Shown here one piece after another: positions 24,312 to 33,417 of a DNA stretch of 41,471 bases. The stretch is taken from positions 1 to 41,471 of the IMG/VR virus record IMGVR_UViG_3300028920_000139. The stretch is one strand, 5' to 3'. Positions within the stretch are counted from its first letter, which is position 1, and the number at the start of each line of letters is the position of its first letter. Under the pieces are notes generated by a model. It made no database searches, was not told the origin of the DNA, and saw only the letters and a program-made list of their open reading frames with translations. The position numbers and the translations under genes were made by a program. Source of the DNA: a virus.

Positions 24312-27300
24312 GTGGGCCTTTCCGTCACTGGTTACGTAGTGGAGGCCCCAAGAGTCGGACAGGGGAACTCCCCTTTCACGGCTACCCCCAATAGTGTCAT
24401 CTCGGATCAGGCGGCTTTCAACGCAGCCTATCCTTCGAACGAGTCTGCTCCTCGAACCGAATACCTGGTTTTCGTTCTGACCGACGGCAAGCTTACGGCT
24501 GCTGTTTTGGGGTGGACGAGAAACGAGGTCATCAACCGGTTTGACTACGAAGGTCAAGAGGGGCGTTTCAAGCCGTTGCCGGGAGCCGCTCTAATCGAGG
24601 TTGGGGTTCTAGCCTCTGACTCCAACACCAACCGTCTCACCGCTCCCATCCCAATCAGCACCGACTTGGTGACCTATCCCATGCGGATCTCGGTGGGATC
24701 CGGAAGTGGGACTACGTTTACCGTCTCCCTGGTAGCCAATGATGCTGCCTTGAACTCCCCTGACCCGCCCTCGGGGACGGTCCAGCTTTCCTTGGAGTCA
24801 GGGGATTTGGGGTGGGCCCCCGCGGATTTGGTGACCTACGAAGGGCAGGATGTTCGAGCTCAAAGACAGACGTTCTACAAGTTAGACCAGTCGGCCAGTA
24901 TAGGAGCCATAGACGGAGTTTTGCTCCTCAATCCTTTGCCCGCTACAAGCCAGTCTCCGCTCGTTCGGATCGGGTTCGGCGAATACCTCACGGCGATTGA
25001 GAAAGCCACAGAGGGGGCGTTTTCAGCGAACCCAACGGCAGGTACGGTTGAGTGGGCCCGGAACACTGGAAGGCTCAAGTTCAACTCGGGAGACATTTCC
25101 TCTAATTCCGGACGTCCGGTCTACTATGACGGGGTCTTGATGTCCGCCAGTCTGACAGTACCGACCCAAACGGTGGGCACCGTTGATTCCCCGGGGTCGG
25201 TTTTTCCAGTCCCTTCCGAGGATAGCGATCTCTACTTCCGGGTCCCTGGGGTGGTGCAGTTTGAGCAGACCCAGTTCGTGGACACCCTCACATCGGGAAA
25301 GGCCGGAGTAGTCCAGATCAACCGAAGCACCGGGGTAGTGAAGCCCTCTGATGCTGACCAGGCTACCTATGCAGGGGAAACGTTGCAGGCTGTTCTCCCG
25401 GACGTTCCCATCGAGCGAGGGATGTCCCTTCGCCTGTTCCGATCTCCTGTGGATTTGGAAGGGGCTAACCCTGCGGTCAGAGACCTGGCGGCCTTCCACG
25501 AGAGTGAGGGAGCCACGCTGTCGGATCCCATCATTGCCGTACCTCAGGTCTACTTGCCAGCGGTTCCTGTAGATACCCTCCCTCTTTCCGTAGACGTGTC
25601 TCAAGGGACAGGCTCTTTCACACCCGGGGCTCTTCCTCGCTTGGATGTCACGTCGCCCCCGACAGGCTACGGGTATGTTCTGGATTTCGAGAATCGGCAG
25701 CTGCTTTACGCTCGTCGAGAGGAGAACCAGGTTTTGGGGGCTCCTCAGGACTACGGGGCAGTTCAGCTTCCAAATCCCCTGGTCTTCTCTTCCAACTTGG
25801 TTCTAGAGGTTGAGGACACTGCCGGTGGCGGAACCTACACGCCGTTGGTGTTGGGAACAGATGCCCTCATCGAGTATCCCCCGGGCCTCGTCACTCTGAT
25901 TGCCACAGAGGGGAGCTTCGTTCTTTCGGGCACGGCTGGCTCCATCTCTGGAAGCACCTTCACGGACGCCTCCCAAGACTTCACGGTTCCCCCCGTGTTG
26001 GCTGGTGATCTGCTGGTCATTACTAGTGGATCCGCTCAAGGGGTCTACACTGTCAACACAGTAGCTGCTACCACTCTTGGTCTGGAAGAGAGCTACTCTG
26101 GTTCTGAGACTGGAGTGGCCTACGAGATTCGTAGGGGTCAGGAAATCCTGGCAGACAGGTATTTCCAGGAGGTTCTGCCTCTCGACCCCAACACGAAGGT
26201 GGAGCGTATCAACGCTTTGGGTACCACCACCAACTCCCCCAGGCTCAACATCAATGTTTCCTTTGCCTCGGTAAGTCGTTTTCGATTTGGAGAGACAACC
26301 TTTGCCACAACGGTTTCGCTAGTCATCGATGATGGGTCTTTCACTGCCCCGGCTTCGATGACGGCAGGCCAGGTGGAGATCAGTCTCGATACGGGCAACC
26401 TGAACTTCAGTCAAGATGACGTGCTTGCTGCCGAGACGGTCTACTGGGTGAAGGAACTGGATCTAGGGAAAGACTACAAGCTGCAGCCAGACCTAGGCTT
26501 CATTGAGTTCACCGAACGGATGTTGGAGTTGGAGGAGGTCTTGGTCACCTACAAGACCTCTGACGGGACCCTAGTTGAAGAACGAGGGACCTTTTTGGTT
26601 CGAAAAGAGGAGGTCTCACATCCGACAGCCACCTCCACCATGACCTTCAACCCTTCAGGGAGAGAAGCAGCTGAAACACCTGCTCCCAGGGTATTTCGAG
26701 GGGGGCGCCCCCAGACCTCTGCTCAGGTCACCATCGATGTAGCTACTTCCACCATTACCTTCTTACCTAGCACCCAGGTGACAGATGCTCTTCCGGCTGG
26801 AATTCCAGTAGACCCTGTTGAGAGCGTCTACATCGACTACTATCTTTACCAGGCTTTCGGAGGAGAGAAGACCCTATCGGTTCTACAGCCTCCTATGCTG
26901 AACGTTCCGGTTCAGATCACAGAGGGAGACACCTCTTTTGAGATGGGGGGAGATCGTACATCTGACTTCCTGGCTAACTACTTGCTCAAGGTGGATGAGT
27001 CACAGGTCTACCTCATTGCCTCGTCGAGCTACGACAGTCTGACCGAGAAGACCACTATCAACATTGTAGCTGGTTCGGGAGACAACCAAGGCTTCCTTGA
27101 TGATTTCCGGAACCCTTCCTTGGCGGTCACTTCTGGGCCCACCCCTCTTGCTTCCTATTTCCAGGTGGAACCGGGCTCTTTTGAGGCCACTCCTCGGGGA
27201 TCTAACACGCTTCGTTTGAGTGGAGATCTGACTCAGACTTACACGAAGGGGGTTGTGATCTACTTTGACGGGGGGAGCACATACACGGATCTCAATCTGG

Positions 27301-30167
27301 TGGACGGCTCTGTCTACGACAAGGACACGGATCGAACGGAGGTTACCTTAGCTTCCAATGGAGCTCGTCAGTACAGCTCAACTCCAGGTCTTTTGAAGCG
27401 TTCTGTGAGAGCTATTTTGGGGTCTCCAGTGGCTCAGGCCAATACGGCTCGGGCCCCCATCCTAAGCGAGCCCAGTCCAGACTCTCCTATCTTCCAAGGC
27501 TCTCTTTACGTAGTTTTCCGGAAGGCCGAGGGGGAAATCGGAACCATCCTGACAGAAGGAGAAGACTACACCATTGACGGCTCTGGGCTGGTGGTCTTCA
27601 CGGATCCGTTAGGCTCTGATGAGGAGCTTTCAATTCTCTACTCGGGCAATCGGTTGGTAGAAGCCGGCCGACGTTTCCGGGTTTCATACACCTATGGGAT
27701 TGGGCCGGATGACAGCAGCAACGGGCTCTTAGATCAGGTCCTCACCATGGACTACGTGGCCTACATCCCGGATTCCTTCTTCTGGAGGGTCGAGACCTAC
27801 ACCAACTTCCGAGGGGAGTTGGCTGAGCAGTATGAGGATGAGGCCAAGGCTTCCGTTCCTTCTGGGGGGCCCGTTTTGGAGAATGCTCCGGCGTCCCGAC
27901 TTTACGAGCAAGGGGTAGAGTCTGAGTTTTTCGATGAGAGATACCTGTCCAACGAAGATGTGGTGGCCCGAGCTACTCTCAAGCTCTACAACGACATGGT
28001 TAACTATCTGGAGGATGCCCTTCAGCATATGGATGGCCGGGTAGTAGGTGATCAGGATGGTCGGTTCTTGTTCGACGGGAATCTTGACAACCCTGATCGA
28101 ACTTCTTTCGACGATGTCACCAACCAGATCGACGACCGCTTCAAGATCAGTCCCGCTCCCTACGAGGTCAACTTCCCTCCCTTGTCGTTGGTTTCCGTGG
28201 GGACCTACCAAGAGGTCTACAAAGCTGCCCCAACCAGTCGTTTCTATCCTACCCAGAGACAGCTGTTTTCCGGGGTGGACTATACGGGAACACCTGATAC
28301 AGGAGAACCGATTGGGGCTGTAGGCTACGAGAACGTTACCGGTCTCAATGGAGTAGAAAAACGGTGGCCCTGGGCTATCGTGACGGAGACGGCAGAGGCC
28401 ACAGCCACTCAGCTTTCGGTGGACTACGCTCAAGGGGATGAAACGCTGCTACGGCCTCCTTTCTCCTCGGGGGATACGGTCACTGTGTACGCCCCCAATC
28501 GAGTCTCAGTTCTCATTTCGGCCGTAGCTGTGGTGGGGGTTCCCAACGGTACTACCATTCAGCTAGGGACCCTGGGGGTGATCGTTCCCAGGGGTTCGGC
28601 GGTGGTACTTGACAAGTCGGACACGAACTACCGAGACAAGTACTCTGTGGGCTGGGATCTTGGCTTGGATTCTGAGCTTGGACTACTGACCTACATCGAT
28701 GCGGGCACCTTCTTCACCAACAACCCCCCTCCAACGGAAACCATGTTGGACATGGTGGCTGGCCTTCCGGCAGCTTACACAGATCCCGAGCGTTTCCCTG
28801 CTTTGGATGGCCTTACCACGGATGACGACGGGAATCGGGCCCTTCCGCCCCTCAACCCCTACTATGAGTCTGAGCTCGGAGGGTCCGAGCACATTGGGTA
28901 TCTTTACCGAGAAAGAGAGGCTCTTGAAGGAGGGGGACGCTTGAGGGATGCCACTCAGGCTCCGTTCTTGGGGGTGGGAGATACCACAGGCACGATCATT
29001 ACCCTCACCAGCCCAGCTACTTTCCCGGCTCCAGCTCCTCAAGCAGGGGACTTGGTACGCATTCTAGATGGTAACCCTGCCAATACGGCGAACTTCCGGA
29101 GAATCATCTCGGCGACAACCAGCAGTGTCACTGTTGCGGGTGGGGATACCTATGTTTCGGATACAGGGTTCAACTTCACGGTAACGGTCAGCAACAACTT
29201 GGAATCTGGTTCTGGGACGGTCAGCCCCGCTACTCGTCTGACTGATGGTTCGGCTACCTTCCAAAGCAACAACGTGTTGCCAGGGCACACGGTGGTTTTG
29301 AACGATACCGAAAGACGCCAGGTGACAGCTGTGATCTCCGAGACACAGCTCAACATCACAGCCGCTTCTTTCACGGGGGCTGCTACCTATCGAGTAGAGA
29401 ATCCTAGGAGTACGTTCGGGGGCAACAACTCCATACAGGATGAGGTTGTAGACTTCTTGTATGGAGAATTGGGGGCTTTGTCCACGAACACTCCTCCGGG
29501 CCCTTATGCTCAGAGAAATGCTTTAGGGAGATACCTGGACGAAGCCTTTTCCTACACCTACGTAGCCTATGGAGGCAGCGTTAGTGGGAGCACGCTCACG
29601 AGCGGCGGAGCTCAGTTCCTAGACGATGCTCAGGCTGGGGACTACATCTACGTCAAGACGGGGGCCAACACTGGTGTTTACCGAATAGACTCGATCACGA
29701 GTCAAACGGCTTTGGAGATCGAAGGCACTTTCCCCTCTGCTGGAGCCGTCACTTACTGGCTTGCCCAGACGAGTTTGGCTACTCAAACTGCCTTGGAAAC
29801 GGTGGGAGAGGTGATGGCTCGTATTGACGACGCCATTGCTGAAACCACCACCTTCTTGAGTTTGGCCAGTACTCAGATTCCTGTTTCGGGGGATGCCGGA
29901 GCCTTTGCTCTAGGTTGGCTGACTTCGGACATGACCAGTCGGGTATCTGAGATCAACCTTCGAATCAGTGCCCTCACGACGGATGTGCCTTTACTGGAAG
30001 ACATTTTGGCAGCCACTGACCGGCTCTACGACAAGAGGTACGTATGGATCGATGCAAGGATCAATCGGGAGAACGGAATCATAGTGAGGAAGGAACGGGC
30101 GCAGGAGAGCCGGTCGAAGAACAAGAGCAAGACGCTGAAGGCACTGACGAAACTCCTGACGACGTAA
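24312..30167 (+). CDS. Giant virion structural protein with repeated beta modules
   Basis: 1951 residues, nearly all predicted beta-rich and low in Cys. No catalytic motif is visible. Two repeat types can be seen. The first is a short G-x-(V)-x-(S/T)G-x-(L) element, as in GTVQLSLESGDLGW (~155), GTVEWARNTGRLKF (~243), GVVQINRSTGVVKP (~331) and GQVEISLDTGNLNF (~690). The second is a ~65-residue domain (AGDLLVITSGSAQGVYTVNT type) at ~540-611, ~1559-1632, ~1634-1697 and ~1755-1819. Its place between the spike block and wedge genes suggests a baseplate or tail-surface protein; it could also bind receptors. GTG 24312 has AGGAG at a 6-nt spacer. The last ~125 nt overlap another reading frame. Function is unassigned. 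Confidence 0.75.
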   Translation: MGLSVTGYVVEAPRVGQGNSPFTATPNSVISDQAAFNAAYPSNESAPRTEYLVFVLTDGKLTAAVLGWTRNEVINRFDYEGQEGRFKPLPGAALIEVGVLASDSNTNRLTAPIPISTDLVTYPMRISVGSGSGTTFTVSLVANDAALNSPDPPSGTVQLSLESGDLGWAPADLVTYEGQDVRAQRQTFYKLDQSASIGAIDGVLLLNPLPATSQSPLVRIGFGEYLTAIEKATEGAFSANPTAGTVEWARNTGRLKFNSGDISSNSGRPVYYDGVLMSASLTVPTQTVGTVDSPGSVFPVPSEDSDLYFRVPGVVQFEQTQFVDTLTSGKAGVVQINRSTGVVKPSDADQATYAGETLQAVLPDVPIERGMSLRLFRSPVDLEGANPAVRDLAAFHESEGATLSDPIIAVPQVYLPAVPVDTLPLSVDVSQGTGSFTPGALPRLDVTSPPTGYGYVLDFENRQLLYARREENQVLGAPQDYGAVQLPNPLVFSSNLVLEVEDTAGGGTYTPLVLGTDALIEYPPGLVTLIATEGSFVLSGTAGSISGSTFTDASQDFTVPPVLAGDLLVITSGSAQGVYTVNTVAATTLGLEESYSGSETGVAYEIRRGQEILADRYFQEVLPLDPNTKVERINALGTTTNSPRLNINVSFASVSRFRFGETTFATTVSLVIDDGSFTAPASMTAGQVEISLDTGNLNFSQDDVLAAETVYWVKELDLGKDYKLQPDLGFIEFTERMLELEEVLVTYKTSDGTLVEERGTFLVRKEEVSHPTATSTMTFNPSGREAAETPAPRVFRGGRPQTSAQVTIDVATSTITFLPSTQVTDALPAGIPVDPVESVYIDYYLYQAFGGEKTLSVLQPPMLNVPVQITEGDTSFEMGGDRTSDFLANYLLKVDESQVYLIASSSYDSLTEKTTINIVAGSGDNQGFLDDFRNPSLAVTSGPTPLASYFQVEPGSFEATPRGSNTLRLSGDLTQTYTKGVVIYFDGGSTYTDLNLVDGSVYDKDTDRTEVTLASNGARQYSSTPGLLKRSVRAILGSPVAQANTARAPILSEPSPDSPIFQGSLYVVFRKAEGEIGTILTEGEDYTIDGSGLVVFTDPLGSDEELSILYSGNRLVEAGRRFRVSYTYGIGPDDSSNGLLDQVLTMDYVAYIPDSFFWRVETYTNFRGELAEQYEDEAKASVPSGGPVLENAPASRLYEQGVESEFFDERYLSNEDVVARATLKLYNDMVNYLEDALQHMDGRVVGDQDGRFLFDGNLDNPDRTSFDDVTNQIDDRFKISPAPYEVNFPPLSLVSVGTYQEVYKAAPTSRFYPTQRQLFSGVDYTGTPDTGEPIGAVGYENVTGLNGVEKRWPWAIVTETAEATATQLSVDYAQGDETLLRPPFSSGDTVTVYAPNRVSVLISAVAVVGVPNGTTIQLGTLGVIVPRGSAVVLDKSDTNYRDKYSVGWDLGLDSELGLLTYIDAGTFFTNNPPPTETMLDMVAGLPAAYTDPERFPALDGLTTDDDGNRALPPLNPYYESELGGSEHIGYLYREREALEGGGRLRDATQAPFLGVGDTTGTIITLTSPATFPAPAPQAGDLVRILDGNPANTANFRRIISATTSSVTVAGGDTYVSDTGFNFTVTVSNNLESGSGTVSPATRLTDGSATFQSNNVLPGHTVVLNDTERRQVTAVISETQLNITAASFTGAATYRVENPRSTFGGNNSIQDEVVDFLYGELGALSTNTPPGPYAQRNALGRYLDEAFSYTYVAYGGSVSGSTLTSGGAQFLDDAQAGDYIYVKTGANTGVYRIDSITSQTALEIEGTFPSAGAVTYWLAQTSLATQTALETVGEVMARIDDAIAETTTFLSLASTQIPVSGDAGAFALGWLTSDMTSRVSEINLRISALTTDVPLLEDILAATDRLYDKRYVWIDARINRENGIIVRKERAQESRSKNKSKTLKALTKLLTT

Positions 30168-30304
30168 GTCCGAAATGGGTCCGGAAGGAACGTTTCGCCA
30201 TTCAGGATCGCATGATTGATGTGGTGAAGAAGACCATTGAAGCCGCTAAGGCTGAGAGAGACGCAGCCAAGAAGAGACTGAGGAAGCTGCAGTACGGAAG
30301 ATAG
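30044..30304 (+). CDS. Small overlapping gene, acidic then helical, unknown
   Basis: 86 residues, out of frame with the giant protein's 3' end for 124 nt. ATG 30044 has AAGAGG (30033-30038) 5 nt upstream. The first 45 residues are acidic (EEQEQDAEGTDETPDD), followed by a basic coiled helix (MIDVVKKTIEAAKAERDAAK). A shorter start at ATG 30212 is possible but its AGGA is only about 4 nt away. Because the acidic stretch reads like genuine protein, and the giant protein's overlapping end is an unusual run of basic residues, the frame could also be reached by a shift from the giant protein; I see no slippery heptamer. Followed by the next gene after 3 nt. Confidence 0.5.
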   Translation: MDRCKDQSGERNHSEEGTGAGEPVEEQEQDAEGTDETPDDVSPKWVRKERFAIQDRMIDVVKKTIEAAKAERDAAKKRLRKLQYGR

Positions 30305-30307
30305 TCT

Positions 30308-32617
30308 ATGGCCAATTGGCAGTCGTTCGTCATCCAGGTACCCGGCAAGGACGTTCTTGAACCAGTCAGGAATGTCCTAGAGACGCTACTCATTTACCTG
30401 GAGATCCTGAAGGCTATCCTAGACACCATCAAAGCGGCCCTGATTGACTTCGGAAACCCAATCAAGGAACTCATCGAGGCCCTTCTTAGACTCATCGAAG
30501 AGCTTCTGCAATCTCTGAAAGCCACGGGTGTTTTCGCCTATTTCGACGTGCCTGATCCGCTGGTAAACCCCAACTTTGACGCCTACCATGGGGGCTTCCC
30601 AGCTTTCACTACTCGCTGGAAAGGTTCCTTGTTGGATTCTCAGGATCCGAATCGTCCCCAACCCAGAGCAGGTACCAAGAGTGGTTTCGTCATCCTTCTA
30701 GTGGATGCTTCTGATCCTTTCACGTTGCTGAATCGGTTGAAGAACCTTCTTCGCTTTTTCAGCAAGGAGTTCACTGCTCCTCGCTATGCCGCACCAGCCA
30801 ACTTCCGAGCTGTACCGGTTGGCTCGGATGGGGATCCAATTCTGGCAGTGGCTAGCATGTTCGATAGTGAGATCGAAGCTATCGAGGTCATGTGGACGCT
30901 GCCTACTTCTCAAGAGGTTCCTGATCCGGGCTTCCAAGACGTCGTAAGCAAGGTGGCTCACGAGTTTGTTCCCCCTACCTTCTTGCTGGAACGCTCCAAC
31001 ATTGCTCCTAGCCGGGATCTCGATGCCACGCTACGGGGGTCTGACGGGAATCCGACTTCGGGCGTCGTTGACCAAGACATCATGCGTTCGGAGGACGATG
31101 CTGGAAAGGTAGTTTTCAGTAATGCTCAGAGCTTTGCCTTTGCCCGGGATGAGGTGGGTTACTCGATAGAGCCCCTTAAGGATGAGAATGGGGACCAGGT
31201 TCTGAAGTTCCAGAAGTACATCAAGATCGATCCCACTGATGTAGCCGCCATCTTTGGCCAGTTGGGAACTTTCCGGTACTTGGACTCGGACATCGAAAGG
31301 GATGTCACCTACTACTACCGGGTGCGAGCCTATTCAGGGGATTTGGACATCGACGAGACGGCCAATATGGTTCGTTTCCCAGGCAGTCTCGAAGCTGGCG
31401 GAGCTTCCGGTAGAGGGGACTACTTCTTGCGGTGGCCTTCGACCAGCGGGGGGGTAGTCACCATGGGAGAGCCCACGAGCATCGTGTCGGCTATCGTGCC
31501 TACAGTGCCCGAGGACTTCAACGTCATCGAGACTTTGAGAAGGTTGTTTCAGGCGGCTTTCTCTCTGGATTTCCACCTTCCTTTGGAGGCCAATGCCACC
31601 TTCGATGACAACGGACTGCCTACGGGTAGTACCGAGTCTTTGCAAGTGGGGCGAGGGTCTTTGCAGGACTATGCAGGTATTGTAGCTACGCTCTTTGCTT
31701 TGGGTAGCATTGAGGAATCTGGAGAAGCTCTAGGGCTGACTGAGGCAACCGCTGTCCCCAGGACGGAAGCAGAGATCTTGGAGGACATCGGAGAGGCGAC
31801 GGCCAATCGTTCTTCCATCAGCTACCCTTGGCAGAACTTCGTATTGAGAAGGCACTCTGCTCGGCTGGCGGACACGGTAGCTTCTGCCATGCTGGAGGCT
31901 TCTCATGTGGGGGCGGCTGGCAACTTCCAGGTCATCATGGAAGGTTCTTGGCCCAAGACTCCCATCCCCGACATCGACGTGACGGTGGATGGTGTAACTA
32001 GACCAGCCCAGAATATCTGGGAGCTGGTCTATGCGATGACGGGGACGGAAGACGATCCCAACCAATCAGCTGCCTACAATGCACTCTATCCGGGGATAGC
32101 TACCGAAGAGTCCATCCGAGTCTACTTCCGGTCCTATGACAACACTGCTCCTCGGATCAACATCTTGGCAGCCGTCAAGTTCATACTCTCTTTTACCTTG
32201 GGAGGGGTGCCCCCGGATTGGGAAGCGGTGGTCCCTTTGCGGGACATCATCCCGTGGTCAGGGCAGTACATCTACGACCTTCTTGAGCTCATTCGTAAGC
32301 TGATTGCGGCCTACGAAGGGATCATCCAGGAGATCAACAACTTCATTGAGCTGCTGGAACGAAAAATCGATGCTTTGGAACGACTCATCCAGTTCCTGAT
32401 CGACATTTTGAACATCATCGAGAGTCTGCAGGTGGGTGCCTACATGCTCAGTGCCAGTGGCCTCAGTGGAAACGTTTCCACCTGGTTGGACGTGATAGAC
32501 AACGCTGGAGGGGACATTCCTCCTTCGGGGCCGGGGGGCTATTCGGCCGGCGTTTCGTTTGCTTACGTGGCGGTAGATGTAGCCGCCTTTGAGGAAGCAT
32601 TTTCGATCATCTTCTAG
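30308..32617 (+). CDS. Virion structural protein with amphipathic helices at both ends
   Basis: 769 residues, unassigned. Residues ~18-75 are strongly hydrophobic and amphipathic (LETLLIYLEILKAILDTIKA; LIEALLRLIEELLQSL), and a matching helical stretch is at ~650-710 (YDLLELIRKLIAAYEGIIQE; ERLIQFLIDILNIIESLQ). Between them is beta-rich sequence with fibronectin-type-III-like segments (ITYYYRVRAYSGDLDIDETA-like near 335-360). No signal peptide. Probably a baseplate or tail-associated protein from its position; both helical ends could assemble as bundles. Start ATG 30308 follows GGAAG about 7 nt upstream. Confidence 0.7.
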   Translation: MANWQSFVIQVPGKDVLEPVRNVLETLLIYLEILKAILDTIKAALIDFGNPIKELIEALLRLIEELLQSLKATGVFAYFDVPDPLVNPNFDAYHGGFPAFTTRWKGSLLDSQDPNRPQPRAGTKSGFVILLVDASDPFTLLNRLKNLLRFFSKEFTAPRYAAPANFRAVPVGSDGDPILAVASMFDSEIEAIEVMWTLPTSQEVPDPGFQDVVSKVAHEFVPPTFLLERSNIAPSRDLDATLRGSDGNPTSGVVDQDIMRSEDDAGKVVFSNAQSFAFARDEVGYSIEPLKDENGDQVLKFQKYIKIDPTDVAAIFGQLGTFRYLDSDIERDVTYYYRVRAYSGDLDIDETANMVRFPGSLEAGGASGRGDYFLRWPSTSGGVVTMGEPTSIVSAIVPTVPEDFNVIETLRRLFQAAFSLDFHLPLEANATFDDNGLPTGSTESLQVGRGSLQDYAGIVATLFALGSIEESGEALGLTEATAVPRTEAEILEDIGEATANRSSISYPWQNFVLRRHSARLADTVASAMLEASHVGAAGNFQVIMEGSWPKTPIPDIDVTVDGVTRPAQNIWELVYAMTGTEDDPNQSAAYNALYPGIATEESIRVYFRSYDNTAPRINILAAVKFILSFTLGGVPPDWEAVVPLRDIIPWSGQYIYDLLELIRKLIAAYEGIIQEINNFIELLERKIDALERLIQFLIDILNIIESLQVGAYMLSASGLSGNVSTWLDVIDNAGGDIPPSGPGGYSAGVSFAYVAVDVAAFEEAFSIIF

Positions 32618-32622
32618 TAGGC

Positions 32623-33417
32623 ATGGCTCACGACACGTATCTCGGGACCTTCAACCAGGCGCAGTTCGAACGCTTTCTGGAGTTCGCCCGCAGTCAGCTG
32701 TCCTTGATTGAGGCTAGGTTGGCCCATCTAGCGGCGGAGATGACCCGGGTGGGGGTAGTAGTTTTCACGTACTCTTCAAATGGAGTTCCGACAGGCTACT
32801 CGGCCGATCCTTCTACCTCATACCTGGCGAAGCTTCTGGCGGCCTATGAGGTGCTCGGAGGCAATCCCTTCATTGACCTGAGAGCTCGGGTCAAAACGAC
32901 CCCTGTGTTCGTGGTGGCAGGGGATGAGAACGTGTCTCCTAACCTCATGTCGAGTGGTGACGTGATCGCCCAGAAAGGGCTTTCTGATGCCACGACGGCA
33001 CAGCTGATGCGCCAGGCCCGGAGCTGGCTAGATGAGACCCTGTGGAGTCGGTCAGGGCGCCTAGAGAGGCGTATCAGGAGAGCTCTGGACTACTACGATG
33101 CTCTTCAGGAGGAGTTGGATCATCTGACGGTCATTCAGCAGTCCGTAACTACCAAGGGGAGTTTGGAGGAGGTAGCAGCCCAAATCTCAGTGTGGATCAA
33201 TGACCCGAGCTATTTGGCTGTTTTGCCTTTGTCGTCAGAGATAGACGCCTACGGTTTCCAGAATCATGCTCCCGAAGCCCCTTATGCCCCACCTGTAATG
33301 ACCACTCCGGATGGGCAATCCCTCACGAACCCCAATGCTGTGGGTCGTGTGGCCGGAGTGGAGGGTACCCAGAAGTATTCTGGCGGTATTGCAGAACCAG
33401 GACAGAACCAAGGATGA
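32623..33417 (+). CDS. Structural protein of the wedge region, unknown
   Basis: 264 residues with no recognised family. The N-terminal ~45 residues and ~125-185 are helical (FERFLEFARSQLSLIEARLA; RLERRIRRALDYYDALQEEL), separated by a beta-like segment. The C-terminus is Pro/Gly-rich (NHAPEAPYAPPVMTTPDGQS). It starts 5 nt after the preceding stop with only AGG close by, and its TGA overlaps the next ATG (ATGA), so translation is coupled to the gp25-like gene. Likely a baseplate component by position only. Confidence 0.7.
   Translation: MAHDTYLGTFNQAQFERFLEFARSQLSLIEARLAHLAAEMTRVGVVVFTYSSNGVPTGYSADPSTSYLAKLLAAYEVLGGNPFIDLRARVKTTPVFVVAGDENVSPNLMSSGDVIAQKGLSDATTAQLMRQARSWLDETLWSRSGRLERRIRRALDYYDALQEELDHLTVIQQSVTTKGSLEEVAAQISVWINDPSYLAVLPLSSEIDAYGFQNHAPEAPYAPPVMTTPDGQSLTNPNAVGRVAGVEGTQKYSGGIAEPGQNQG

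Noticed and set aside
24012-24557. Minus-strand frame of 181 codons spanning two plus-strand genes
   Set aside because: Crosses a gene boundary with a clear plus-strand ribosome site; treated as chance.
27729-28433. Minus-strand open frame of 234 codons
   Set aside because: Shadow of the giant structural gene; no start signals and no family resemblance.
30044-30167. -1 ribosomal slippery site joining the giant protein to the small gene
   Set aside because: No X-XXY-YYZ heptamer is visible in the overlap, and a separate ribosome site exists.
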